From Fusarium oxysporum f. sp. lycopersici 4287 (Eukaryota; Ascomycota; Sordariomycetes; Hypocreales; Nectriaceae): a DNA stretch of 64,000 nucleotides. Both the position numbers and the translations under genes were made by a program. Shown here one piece after another: positions 42,874 through 54,403 of this stretch (within the stretch, counting starts at the first letter, position 1; every line of letters starts with the position of its first letter). The notes under the pieces are model-generated. The model saw only the letters and a list, made by a program, of their open reading frames with translations, made no database searches and was not told where the DNA came from. Location: assembly GCF_000149955.1 (NCBI RefSeq), contig NC_030987.1, forward strand, positions 4,916,485 to 4,980,484, in the 5' to 3' direction.

Positions 42874-43384
42874 ATGGCCCGAACATTTGTGGATGCCCTT
42901 CCCCCAGAAGGCATATACAAATCACGTGAAGCTCTCCTTGCAGCAGTCAATTCCTTGGTGAAGTCTCGGGGATATGCTTTTACTATTGGCAAGTCTACAA
43001 ATAACACCGAATGGACGGGTCAAGGTGGTGTACGCGTGTGATCGAAACAAACAGCCACTGAGCTCATCTGCCGAACGAGTTCGCCGCACAGCCTCGCGGC
43101 AGTATCAAAAACCAATCAGCAGTATCGCAAGGCAAAAGGGCTTCTGCAAAGATACGACAAAGAACTACGAATGATGCCTAGACTTTAAGCAGATGTCAAA
43201 GCGTTGTGTGACTGCAACAGGGCCTCGAGAGTGGACGAAAGAAGAAATGATGACATATCTGGACTGGTGCAGTGTAACAGATAAACGGGTTGAAGCCCAA
43301 ATTACGAGAGAAATGGGTAGCCACCCACTAGCAAACAAGAGGACAGGCATGAAAGAGATCTGGGAAAGTGCAGAAAAAAGATAG
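42874..43384 (+). pseudogene. FAR1/MULE-type DNA-binding protein relic
   Basis: ATG 42874 gives FVDALPPEGIYKSREALLAA and SLVKSRGYAFTIGKSTNN; the frame then shifts near 43005 to NGRVKVVYACDRNKQP, and again near 43180 to a stretch (REWTKEEMMTYLDW, RGMKEIW-like GMKEIWESAEK). The first two parts match the FAR1-like WRKY-GCM1 zinc-binding region of fungal Mutator-like (MULE/Hop) transposases. Two frameshifts and no transposase core make it a relic. Confidence 0.5.
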
Positions 43385-44360
43385 CAAGGAACAACAAGCC
43401 TTGCATTCTAAGAGTAGCAAGGTTGAACGGTGTATAATAATGAGGATGTGAATACCTAAGATGTATTTTTTGGTTTGTTTTATTATTTTTTTATTTTTTC
43501 CACAATAGCAAGTTCTGTGGGTATAACATGAAAGTATACCATACGTGAATGAAGCTTATTATGCACGGGAAGAAATGTCTTTCAGGGCTTGCAGGTCCAA
43601 AGAGCGTCTCGCACGCACCAATGGGAGGAGGCATTCTGTCGCGATTAGTCAGTGGGCCCGCCCAGGCGCCCTAGGATAAATGGGCGTCCGGGTGCCCACC
43701 CATCAGTCGCTGTGCGGCTTGCCCACTGACGGGGGGCTGTGTCTCGAACATACTGGCCTTGTGCGCCTAGACGGCGCCGGATGGGTGCGACTTTGGCTAC
43801 TACCATTTAGACATGCTCTCAAGTTGCATCAAATATATCACCAAGACTTTTCCAAGCCGAGACAGAATGCTGCCACGTGTCTTACCTGCCATCGGCCAAA
43901 AGAAGCCATGTACGAGGCCATGACGAAAGATAAAACATCACACGACGTGCATTGAAGTGAAGGATTTGCGGGTGACCCCGGTGTTGGAGGTTAGTGACGT
44001 CATTTGATTGATAAAAGAACAAAAACAGAAAAGATCGCTCGCTAACGATGGAAGATCTACATGTAATGCATCCTCTTATGTAGAGAGGTTGTCTGCTGTT
44101 GTGCTATCTTAAGCCTGATTAGGACATGATGCTTCTCTACTTTATCCCTTTCTGCTTTTGTAACATTCCTCCCTACTATTGGTTGCTACGAAGTTATATC
44201 CTTGACGGCCCTCTAGCACCTTGAAACTGGTAGATTGCTCGTCTGAAAACCTATCTTAACCCTGCGGCATAGGGGAAAGTGTCTTGAGTATACCTAATCC
44301 TTCTTGTCTACCAATCCGAGCTCTCGTTACCGCAGTTGCCCTCACATATACACAGACACC
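43385..44360. other. no gene seen; upstream of Ecl1-family gene
   Basis: A T-rich tract at 43468-43500 and a 91-codon frame at 43680-43955 of no recognisable type. The last 300 bp contain pyrimidine-rich stretches typical of a fungal promoter. Confidence 0.4.
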
Positions 44361-44816
44361 ATGGCTTTCGATCTCTGGACTTACCAATTTTGCCTTGCCT
44401 GCGACAAGCAGGTGCAATCCGACGCTGCAACCTACTGCTCTGAGCCTTGCCAGATGATAGACTCAGAAAGGGCAACGTTGCCGCCCAGCTCGCAAGTGAG
44501 CTCCCTTGGATTCCCTCCGCCTCCCACCGAGTTCTATGTCTCCTGGGCGTATGGCCTAAGTATCGCACGATCCTGCGAGACTACGGCTCAGAAAGGGCAC
44601 TGGATCCATTATATGATGCCCGATACTGAGCAGGTCAGCTCTTTTGTTGCAACTCAAAATCTCAAACACGCAAACTCTCATAGTAGCCTTGGCTCCATGC
44701 AGAGCACGTCCTCCACGCGCAAGGCAGGTCACCTGTCAAATAAGGCGAAGATGGAACTGCGAGCATACGCTGTCTTATTCGAGCAGGCGACAGTGCAGCG
44801 GAGGCGGTCTTACTAG
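44361..44816 (+). CDS. Ecl1-family zinc-binding protein, 151 aa
   Basis: ATG 44361 in a good start context (CACCATGG); an earlier in-frame extension has no ATG. Residues 1-36 (LWTYQFCLACDKQVQ, then TYCSEPCQMID) are the Ecl1/2/3 N-terminal zinc motif, with Cys11, Cys14, Cys28 and Cys32. The C-terminal SNKAKMELRAYAVLFEQATV and RRRSY also match fungal members. Ecl1 proteins extend chronological life span and respond to nutrient, sulphur and zinc limitation in fission yeast. The middle (residues 40-110) is short and differs from the Phe/Ser-rich region I expect, so a small frameshift or divergence there is possible. Single exon; no neighbours in a shared unit. Confidence 0.75.
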   Translation: MAFDLWTYQFCLACDKQVQSDAATYCSEPCQMIDSERATLPPSSQVSSLGFPPPPTEFYVSWAYGLSIARSCETTAQKGHWIHYMMPDTEQVSSFVATQNLKHANSHSSLGSMQSTSSTRKAGHLSNKAKMELRAYAVLFEQATVQRRRSY

Positions 44817-45060
44817 CCAGCATTGCTGCGATGTCTTGCGTTCAGCCGACATACTGCATCATGTCTATGTATACCTCAAACGGCGGGCCCGAAGGCGACT
44901 GGGAGGTTTATGCGACAGAGAGCGGGATTCATTCCAAACTCGCTCGTCGGGCGACATATAATCACAGTACCTACCTCACTACGCCACTTTTCTCGGCGAC
45001 TTTTACTGCAACAAGATGGTAAATTTATCTGGTATAAAACATGCCGTTTCCACCTTATCA
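44817..45060. other. intergenic, no gene
   Basis: Short gap between convergent genes; only overlapping minor frames. Confidence 0.5.
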
Positions 45061-46110
45061 CTATTGTGGACAGTTTGACTCCAATTGTGGTCTGGGTTTT
45101 GTGGGCGGATAGTACTTATTTGAAAAATAAGGTTCTCGTAGATCACCGCATTTAAAACGCATTTGTCGCAAAAGGCCCACGAGCTGGAGCGAGCCATGTA
45201 TGACTTCTCCAAATAGGTTATCGCCCTCAGCCTTGTAATTGATATCTTTGATCATGGCACATTGAAAGTGAAGCCTAACATCTCCAGGCAATGCAAAGCT
45301 GATAGCAGCAGGCGTTGGTGCCCATGACCAGGAAGGGCCTATCAAGGTGACTGGGGGGTTTCATACCTAGGTGTGCCCGCCTTGCCTGCCAGCTCTGTGG
45401 TTGTCGTGTTATAGTGCTGCCATGAAGTGCTACAGAGAAGATCTAAAATTATTGCTTCTCTCCATAGCCTGTTAATATATTGGAAATCCGTTCGGCTCTG
45501 CGTTATTTGTGCACTTCGAGCAATTCCGGGCGACCTGTCAGAATGATAAGTAAGATCTCGACGAGTATAGTTCTCTACCAGGTCTTGCCACAGTCGGCCT
45601 GTATTAGGCTGAAGATTTAGCATATTGTAGGCCAATATACTATGCTGGTTTCTCTCAGGTGTCGACCCATCTTCGGAAATTGTGTCAATGCAACAATCCC
45701 AGACTAGCTCTGAGTCTGTATAATGGACTATTCTTGTTGACAGTACATTCTCCTGAAAAGCCCACCCACGTTTAGAAAGGACCAAAGTCGTGCACTAAAC
45801 TTTCCAGTTTCTCATAGCTGTAACTTCTCTCCTGGATAACAATGTTTCATATTGTTCCGTCGACCAACTCATATTCTTCAACAGATTGCGTTATTCCCCG
45901 CCTGACACGAAGGATTCCGCTTTGTGCATGGGATGCAGCAGATGCAGCTATCGTAACATGTGCATTTTTGAGGCATTCACCCATTTTCGCCGATTCGGCC
46001 TCCCAATTTTGCAAACTGTCTTGTAAATTATAATGGCTGTCCACCCAAAGGTAGTCAATTGCAAGTTCCATTGTACTATAAACAACGTCACGAATTGTTT
46101 AAGGCAATTG
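45061..46110 (-). pseudogene. HET-domain (heterokaryon incompatibility) gene, broken
   Basis: Read 46110 to 45061. IRDVVYSTMELAIDYLWVDS, then LQNWEAESAKMGECLKNAHV and TIAASAA..GILRVRR are the core HET-domain motifs; then in another frame RGWAFQENVLSTRIVHYTDS, ELVWDC; then in a third frame PSWSWAPTPAAISF and FGEVIHGSLQLVGLL, the usual C-terminal part. At least two frameshifts (about 45785 and 45345) and stops (TAA where Gln is expected near 46103; TGA at about 45850) inactivate it. HET proteins trigger cell death when incompatible strains fuse; this copy cannot make one intact. The region before 46110 is not recognisable. Confidence 0.75.
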
Positions 46111-46672
46111 CGTTAAAGATATACCTTTCTTATGCTTTTATAATGAAGTAGACGTTATCTTCAAGAGATTCTAGCTATCACCTCAGCAATAGCTCAAATT
46201 TGCGTAAGGACCGTGAATATTCCCTGCGTCGTGTGAAGTGGGCTCCTCACTTGGCTTTCCGACGACAATAATACGCTTTGGCAACGGGAGAGCATTTTGT
46301 TGAATGCGACTGCGATGACGTGTACGGCAATTTTCGAGTCAGTCTTTGATAAAAGAAAAACATTGGCCGCTATTTGAGTTGATAGTAAATGGAGATACCA
46401 TCCACAACCCCTCTTTCGCCAGGCAAAATAAAAAAAGATTTCCACCAAAATTCATTAACTTCACTTACACAAAAGTCAGCCTAAATATATAGCTACTTAA
46501 AAGAAATTATCTCTATTTATTATAAAAATGATTAGATGTGATGATTCTGACCTTATAAGGTTGTGCGGGGTACGTGATCTATGCATGCTTTGCTATGGAA
46601 ATGCCGTAAGTTTGATCACTAAATTCCTCACCGCTCTTTGCCTTGTTTTTTGGTCTTTGTCTTTGGCAACGA
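46111..46672. other. no gene seen
   Basis: A short AT-rich stretch with only minor frames, between the HET relic and the transposase fragment. Confidence 0.45.
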
Positions 46673-47279
46673 CATGAAAATGCCTAGACCAAGACTTCGA
46701 TGGAAATACATAGAGGACGGCATGGCAGAGGCTATACTGGATGTTACTGACAATGGCTTTTCACCCCCTCAAGCCGCTCATAGACGGGGAGTGCCCGAAG
46801 GACTTAATCAACAGACTTCACGGCCCCGCGGCCGTGAAAGAGCAGATCCACCCTCATCGACAGCTGTCTAGGAGACAAGAGGATAGGCTGGCTTTCTGGA
46901 TTCTCCGTCAGGGGTCTTAGGCTATGCTCCGTCCCATAGTCAAATCCGCACTTGTGGCATGGGCCTGCTGAGACAGCAGGGCGAACATCCCGACTTAGGA
47001 CGGAACTGGATGATCAAATTTATTAATCGCCGCGCAGATCTAAAAACCAAGATGGGTAGACGTCAAGAAGCCAAGAGGTTCGACTCTTTCACACCTAGAG
47101 CGGTTCATTGGTACTTTGATATTCGGGATGCTGAAAATGGGAAGGACAATAAGGATGTAAAAAGTACTTCAATCTCGCAAATTATGCTCTTGACCAGGTA
47201 TCTTATTAAGTCTCTTTTTATCGTTAGCTTATTATTGGCCAAGGTACGCCCACAAGCCTTAGCACTGTCCAAGGGATAG
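46673..47279 (+). pseudogene. Fot/pogo-type transposase N-terminal fragment
   Basis: Starts at ATG 46673. WKYIEDGMAEAILDVTDNG with FSPPQAAHRRGVPEG is a psq-type HTH; after a frameshift QEDRLAFWILRQG and then GEHPDLGRNWMIKFINRRAD with LKTKMGRRQEAKRFDS are the Tc5/CENP-B-type part. It stops before the DDE core. No terminal repeats could be placed. It is a different lineage from A-C. Confidence 0.65.
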
Positions 47280-49367
47280 GAGCACATTATGGCGAGAAAT
47301 GGATACTTGAACGCAGCTGCTGGTCAGTAATATGGCCAGGGTCAACTGTTGGGAATACGTTCGTCCGGGGCACTGGAAGGACTGATGAACTCGTCGATTG
47401 TAGTGGAGTCGCAGATGGCTTAAACCATACTTTACGCCTTACCGTCTTCGTCCTCGCCTGCATGCTGGCAGACTTTCCCGGGGTGCCCATGCGGGGGCCC
47501 CTGTGTTGCTTGCAGAAGCTCTTATCATCATAAGAACCAAATTCTTGTCTTTAATCGAGATCTGAAGATGTATTTATTGATCAATTGCAGTGATTTGTAT
47601 ATGAGTTTGGTTGTGAAAGGTTGGTAGTTGAAGCTATTTGTACTCCGCTCGTACTGCTGTGATGACAGGGATAGGGGTGGGGCAGGGTACGGATTAAAAC
47701 CTTGTGAGCTCTCAGGAGATATTAACGCACCTTGGCCCCGCGCACGGTCCAGTTCTTGACGTTGCATCGTGGCAGCACGAATCGTGCCGCACGAGTGAAA
47801 GCTGCCGCACGGGGAATCAAGAACGGGGACGACTGCGCCCGTAGCAGAGAATTTCCGGCGCGACGACACTTTTTCTGGAATGAGTAAAAGGCGGGCTTTG
47901 GCGTCCGTATCAACATACCTTTGCTAACTACCTTCTCATGGTTGGCTGCTGTTTAGCACTACTGTCCCTAACTCTTGATAATGATTATATCCCGGAAGTA
48001 TATATTCTAGCCACTAGAGCGACCCTTGCGCGGCTACCCCAGAGGTGATCCAGTTGGGACGACCCGTACCAGTTCGCCAGCCAGGCGTTGCATTACACAC
48101 ACTATATCCGTAACAAGCCAGCCGTACACTCCGACGTCGCGGGCTCCTCACGTCTCTGTTACCGATGGCCTTCAAAGATCTCCTTTTGGCAGCTTTGACC
48201 TATGCTGCCCCTGGTCATTGAGCCGAGATCCCACTCAGCTTTTTATTTCATAAGTATCGTAAGCCTCTGCTAGGTAACCTTCTCCAGTGTTATAGACATA
48301 ATAGATAGCGACAGGTTAACAATGAGGTTGAGTTTCATGCTAGGAAATTTTGCCCTAAAACACCGTCTTGATTGCGTCTTAGTAACCTTTCTCATCGCCG
48401 ACCATCCGCCTTTCTTAAGCGCAGAGTAAAGCCTCGTCGCCACATTGGTTATAATGACATAGATATGCGATAACCTTAACCTCAATGATATAGGGATCAA
48501 TGTAGCTAAGTATATCCACTGGTCTAAATGATAAGCTGCATAAGGCCGATTCAACAATTTTTCTGTACTACCACTCCATTCCTTCGATTCTACGAATGGT
48601 TATAACGGCCCTGCGACGGAAAGCTTCGATCGCAGTGCCACACATTCGGTTTCGTTCGAGTATTCGATGCTGACGGGGATCTGTAGAAAGATCGTCGTCA
48701 GCGGCGAGTGCATATTGTAACCTTGAACCTTTTAAACCTTTCGTTTGTTTCTTTGGCTTTGATCCATGAAGGGGAAACTCACTCACTCCCACGTTCGAAC
48801 GCGAGGCTCGGGCTGAAGAGTTGGGGCAGCTATGATGATAGCTGTGATAAGAATTTCTCCAGATGACGGCAGCTTGGACAAGAATTGTGACAAAGCTGCA
48901 CACTGGCCGGTTCCCCTCTTTCCTCATTCAGTACCAATCAATTGAGAAAACATTCCGGCACGATCCGTGGCAGCAGCCAACTGGGGATGTTTGGACCCTG
49001 GCAACTTTCATTCACGAACCTTCCCTTGCTTTCTAAGTTTCTTGGCAATGTATTCTCCTGTCGCCCGTCGCCTCATTGCCGAGGTACGTACACTCACAAA
49101 CCTAGCTCAAAAAGCCCCAGATGCTCTTCCTTCGAGGTTGCACAACGGATGAGAACCGTCTGCGCACCGTGACGCGGCTACCACGACCTCAATCTCTCCC
49201 AAAGAATGCCTTCCAGTCTCAATCAGTGGTGACACTATATATAAAGGAATCCTCCGCTTGCTCTAATTAAGTCCTCTCTACTTATAGTTATGCGCCGTGA
49301 TAGTACGGCTTCTTTCCTGGGGACTCTAATTTAACGCTTGTCCTCACCACCGCGGACCCATGGAAAG
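47280..49367. other. 2 kb without a supported gene
   Basis: Several 60-120-codon frames on both strands, none recognisable. 48940-49150 has a plus-strand frame with MYSPVARRLIAEVRTLTNLA that looks protein-like but has no supporting context. The promoter of the next gene (TATATAAAG at 49232-49240) is at the end. Confidence 0.4.
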
Positions 49368-49723
49368 ATGTGCAATTACATCTATGTGAGCACTGCTCCG
49401 ATTGTCACGTTCCTTACTGACACCTACCCGGCACAGAAAGAGCTGAGCTGTCAGCATTATTATCACCTAGTGCAATCGTGGTGCCCCAAATATATTGAGA
49501 CGGAGCGAAGGTGCCTACCGACGATTGTTAGCAGGCAGTATTGGTAAGCGTACTTTGCATCCTGGCTATTTCAGCTACCTGACTGCCTTTCAGGGGTAAC
49601 GACATCTGTGGTGAGTTCTCACGCAACAGTATCACGAAAAAGTCGGGTATTGATAAACATCATGGCCAGCTGCCTGCCGCGAACAGCAGCAACCCAGCAA
49701 ACGCACATCGTCCATGAGGAGGA
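49368..49723 (+). CDS. small Cys-rich protein (MCNY family), runs into gap
   Basis: Exons 49368-49385 (MCNYIY), 49437-49543, 49594-49610 and 49670 into the gap; introns of 51, 50 and 59 bp have standard donors, CTGAC-type branch points and AG ends, and the phases agree. The product so far reads MCNYIY-KELSCQHYYHLVQSW, CPKYIETERRC, WGNDICAACREQQQ. I recall a family of short fungal proteins of this form (MCNY..CGH..V..WC..Y..T...C...C..C), probably metal-binding, of unknown role; it is usually 90-150 aa. A TATA box lies about 130 bp upstream. The 3' end is in the N run. Confidence 0.6.
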
Positions 49724-49870
49724 NNNNNNNNNNNNNNNNNNNNNNNNNNNNNNNNNNNNNNNNNNNNNNNNNNNNNNNNNNNNNNNNNNNNNNNNNNNNN
49801 NNNNNNNNNNNNNNNNNNNNNNNNNNNNNNNNNNNNNNNNNNNNNNNNNNNNNNNNNNNNNNNNNNNNNN
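49724..49870. other. assembly gap (N run, 147 bp)
   Basis: Unknown bases; hides the end of the Cys-rich gene. Confidence 1.
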
Positions 49871-50400
49871 AATGAATACGTAGTATCAGGTATTAACGGA
49901 TTCATCGTATTCAATCTACCAGAGGCCCTAATTGCATAAGTGGCAAAAGGCTCGCGTCTTCAAATCGTCTAATGTCCACCGCGATGCCCAGTTCTTTTGC
50001 CTGTCTGCCAATCACCAGCACTCTCGAACTAGGATGCTGTGATCAAATTCCCGACCAGTGACCGGTCGTCAAATTGGTGAGGAAATCACAGTGGCTGGCT
50101 TAATATGTATAATACATCTATCTACAGGAGGGATCACTCTCCACCCGACCAGGCTGTGGCAATTGATAACGTCAGCGCCACCGAGCACCGATCCATGGAA
50201 TTTGGCTGCAGGAGGCTAATGCAGAGACAGATGGTATGCAGCCCGGGTGGGGAATCTATCTACATCTATCTACCGACACCCAAGGTAGATAGATGTAGGT
50301 GCTTAGTCATAAAACGGAATGTAGATGGATAGAGGTAGGCTACATGTGGATATAGATGGATGCTTCTATCTACTACTCTAAATACGATATGCACTAACCA
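49871..50400. repeat. intergenic with TAGAT-rich inverted repeat
   Basis: No gene. At 50264-50305 CTACATCTATCTACC and its inverse GGTAGATAGATGTAG are separated by about 10 bp, and further TAGATGGATAGAG words follow to 50385. It is next to the hAT relic and could be its subterminal repeat region. Confidence 0.45.
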
Positions 50401-51307
50401 CTAAGTAACTACCCCGGCCACTTCGCTACTCGTCTCCTTTAGCAGCCCGTTATATCCTTCTAGAAGTCCTGCCTTCAGCCATGACCTAACCGTTTGGGTA
50501 AACTGCAATTGTCCTCGCGTCCAAACGAGTCCGCTGAGGAGAGACCATACTGCCAGCCGGGGAAAATGCTCTCTCACATTCGGCAGCCATTGCAGTGACT
50601 GATAAGACGTCAATCGCCATTTCCGCTACACGAGGATACTCACACGGCTTGGCAGACCAGTATTCAAGCGGATTATCGTGCTTTGAAAATGTGTCCTGCT
50701 TTGTAGATTGCCACCTTTCGAACTCATCGGCGACTGATTCTTCTTCGGAGTTCGGATACGACATAAGCTCATCTTGGAATAAGTCAAAGGGATTGTACTC
50801 CCGTGCCCTCACGGCTACAGGAAGATTGCTGTCAACAATCTCCTGCTGGGCGGGAAGATCCCTATACTCTTCCTCCCAAAGCGTTTGGATGAGATATCGA
50901 GCCTTGTCAATCTAACCCTCCCTTCCGCTGTATGCCCTTGTCAAGAACGCCCATTGTATTCCAGGATGAAGGACAGTATCTGCGTAATAAATCGGTGTTT
51001 CATCGAGCTTGGTGTAATATTAATTAGGTTTGGCCCACGCAGAGTTGATGCAGGCAGAAAGATAGCTAGACTCTGGCCGATCTGCTGACTCTGCCTTGGC
51101 CGGAGTAGTTCTTGTCAGGGTCATCGTCTTGTAGTCTGCGCTGGATGACTGTTGCCTTGTTCGATCAATTGATCCAGACGACAGGGTTGTGTAATTTTCC
51201 AACCGGCCCTGTTTTTGTCCACTTGTTAAAGTCATCCGGGTCAAGGTCTTCGAGAGCTTGGGTATGGTGGACCAAAAGCATAGCCGTAGCGACAAGGTAA
51301 AAGACAA
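50401..51307 (-). pseudogene. hAT transposase copy 1, internally deleted
   Basis: Read 51307 to 50401. QALEDLDPDDFNKWTKTGPV (hAT middle) is followed after a short decayed part by RYLIQTLWEEEYRDLPAQ and by the hAT dimerisation domain: NPLEYWSAKPCEYPRVAEMA, CERAFSPAGSMVSPQRTRL. Several frame changes and stops. The section from the Trp-rich middle to the dimerisation domain is missing compared with copy 2. Confidence 0.75.
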
Positions 51308-52177
51308 GGATGGGAACCATTCAATTCAATCAACGAAATGCTTCAGTTGCGTTGAGTTGACCTGGTCAATCATAATCCCCAGTGGAGTTGATCAATTGCG
51401 AGTCAAATTGAGTTGAATGTCCACTGGTTGAAGTCGTTAACCCCCAAGCCAAGCTATTCCCACCTTTGCTCTTCCATCCTCTTGTCTTCACATCCCACCG
51501 CTATCCACGATATCTCATCCGCCCCAGTACCAGTACTCTCCTCGACAGGAAGAAACAATTCGTCCAGGCCGTCGATCACCCCAGCCTGTAACCACGACCG
51601 CAACACTTGGCACATACCTATAATATCCGTATCAACTTAGAAGCCTCGGTGCTCGTAGCGGTCGAGGCAGCGTTTCCGGTCTTACTCTCGATACCACTGG
51701 AGACAACACTGGAGGTATCACCACTAACACTCTCGACAATCCTCATACTTGGGCATTGTAGAGGGAGCTCTACCTACTCTACCCAGGTAGAGCAGAGTAA
51801 AAGTGGGTAGAGCTACCCACTCTACTCACTCCTGATTGGTCAATTAGATCTTATCACTTGATAAGATTGTAAGATTGTGGATGCTGAAGTACTTGAGGAG
51901 TCGTCTAATTTTATTGATACTTCTCAATATATATTGTGGTGACCTCTCACATGAGTTCAGATGCTACCGAACATGCTGCCTACTACTGCCTACCTGCAGC
52001 ATACTTGGCACTCTGTTGAATAATTCACCCATTTGCATTTGTCACGAGGGTCATAAGATTGATCAGACTGGCTGCCCGGAGGTCCAAACTTCCAGACAGA
52101 GGTTGGTATCAACTATGTCTCCCAAACAGCAAGTTCTGTAACACACAGGCCCTGGAAGCCCTATTGAAAGACCAACC
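51308..52177. repeat. hAT-flanking inverted repeats
   Basis: No gene. 51318-51420 has several GAGTTGA/TCAATC words; 51757-51832 has GTAGAGGGAGCTCTAC and GTGGGTAGAGCTACCCAC palindromes. They lie between the two hAT relics and are good candidates for element ends. Confidence 0.4.
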
Positions 52178-54403
52178 CTATTCAGTCCTACGATAGAAAT
52201 CAAGTTGCTCCTCAGACACCCAAGTCGCCTCTAACCAGTTGATCCCGAACCTCGGGTGAAGAATGATTGCTGCCGCAAACAAGGGAGATTCTCCGAGCTT
52301 GTCATAATACTCATTCAGCTTCTTCCAACCGTTGTTGATTGGTGCCCGGATGTAGGCTCGATGGTCCGCTGGTAATGTGCTCTTTTGCGACGTCTTGGAC
52401 GCTAATCGTTTCTCCGCCGTAGAATAACTAGCCCGAGAATGCAACAGTAAGGCAGATTCTACAAATCTCGGAGGTTAACTCTGCTGTGGTAGCGCGTAAA
52501 CCTCATCCTCCTTAAAGCGGGCAGGGAGACGGCAAATGCGGCTTGGCCGACTATTGGACTCTCGGAAATTTGCTGACGCCATTATAATCCGCTCTGCAGC
52601 ATATTAAGTTTCTCCTATCATCTCCTCCATAACCTCACTATAGAAGACCTTCTAGTCCTTAAAATGCTCTAACAGATATTCCATTCCTATCGGCACTTCC
52701 TATAGGCATCCATAGCTATCACCTTTACCCCAACCTTACGTCTGCATTATCTAAAGGTATATAGGTTTAAGAAGCTTGTTAACTTCGCCAAGAACCCGCC
52801 AGTCTTTGCTAGATAATATATCCTCCGCCGGGATCTATCTTGCCTTGTCTTCCTCTTCTTAAGTTATAAAGATAAATACTCTAATATCTATCTGCTTTCG
52901 CAAAGCCCTCTTAATCATTATATAAGTAGAGTTCTACCGCGTTTCGTTATTTATAATAACCTTAAGCTCGGCCATAGATTCCTCACAGAGCCGGTATTCC
53001 TCGTGATCCTGCTCCCGGGCAACTCGCTTAAACTGTTTGCTCTGCTGCGGCAATAAACAGATAAACTTGATAATATTGCGGAGCTTACCAATGGGTCCCT
53101 TCGTGCGCCAATAATCCAGCTCCTGCTCAACAAGACCGCGTATGCCGTTAATGTCAGACTCCAGCTAACCCTAAGAATGACTCGGCGTCTTTGCCAAAGA
53201 GAAAGGCACGCGCGACGAGATTAAGCGTGTGCCCATAGCATCGCATCCGGCGGGCTGTGGTATTAACAGGACTTATCGATGGATCGAGCNNNNNNNNNNN
53301 NNNNNNNNNNNNNNNNNNNNNNNNNNNNNNNNNNNNNNNNNNNNNNNNNNNNNNNNNNNNNNNNNNNNNNNNNNNNNNNNNNNNNNNNNNNNNNNNNNNN
53401 NNNNNNNNNNNNNNNNNNNNNNNNNNNNNNNNNNNNNNNNNNNNNNNNNNNNNNNNNNNNNNNNNNNNNNNNNNNNNNNNNNNNNNNNNNNNNNNNNNNN
53501 NNNNNNNNNNNNNNNNNNNNNNNNNNNNNNNNNNNNNNNNNNNNNNNNNNNNNNNNNNNNNNNNNNNNNNNNNNNNNNNNNNNNNNNNNNNNNNNNNNNN
53601 NNNNNNNNNNNNNNNNNNNNNNNNNNNNNNNNNNNNNNNNNNNNNNNNNNNNNNNNNNNNNNNNNNNNNNNNNNNNNNNNNNNNNNNNNNNNNNNNNNNN
53701 NNNNNNNNNNNNNNNNNNNNNNNNNNNNNNNNNNNNNNNNNNNNNNNNNNNNNNNNNNNNNNNGCTATTAATAACGAAGCCGACGCTTAGTTCTTGGATG
53801 GCTTTTATTTTCGCCCTTGGTATAGCGCTCTGTTTAAGCCGGCGCCTTTTCGGTGTTGCACCAGAATAAATATCAATGACACCTTCATCACCAGGACTTG
53901 ACTCGCTAGACTGGCTAGCTGGGGTAATCCGGTGAGCTCTACGCAGGTCTGTCAGCTGCTGGATATCTTGTCAATGAGATTGAACGGGATAAGCAGACTT
54001 TCGAAGATGGTCCGCTGCGGAAGACGTGGCTTGCACCGAAAATAACTCCCGCTGCGCCTCTCATATCGCATCGATTGCAGCACCAGACGTGACCTATCGG
54101 TAGATCTTAATAGTTCAGCTCAACTAGGAAGGTCCCGTGCGACCTAATCCAGCTCTTCCTGCCCTTTGCACCTTTTCGAGCTAACAAATCCTCCTGGACG
54201 AAGCGACGGTTCTTCCAGGTAATCTTGGGCAGATTCTCAATGGTCGGGTTGGGAGGTAAAGCTCCAACGGCTGCTTCTTCCAACTGCTTGGCGACCGTTT
54301 TAGGCTGAGACAATCGTGAGAAGACGGAAGAAGGAGGTGTAGGGCAAGGTGTCAATGTTGTTGGCGGAAAGCCAGCTGGCGACGGGGAGAGTGGCGAGTT
54401 CGA
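52178..54403 (-). pseudogene. hAT transposase copy 2, RIP-damaged, with gap inside
   Basis: Read 54403 to 52178. The N-terminus starts at ATG 54403 (MSNSPLSPSPAGF) with ITWKNRRFVQEDLLARKG and GRKSWIRSHGTFLVELN, then a BED-like finger (VWCCNRCDMRG). After the N run come ELDYWRTKGPIGKLRNII, NNETRWNSTYIMIKRALRK and, at 52300-52200, NNGWKKLNEYYDKLGESPLF with AAIILHPRFGINWLEATW. This is the domain order of fungal hAT transposases. TAG stops are common in the middle. The dimerisation domain is absent here. Confidence 0.75.
53290..53763. other. assembly gap (N run, 474 bp)
   Basis: Unknown bases inside hAT copy 2. Confidence 1.

Noticed and set aside
47528..47869. 113-codon minus-strand gene
   Set aside because: Composition and lack of motifs suggest a chance frame.
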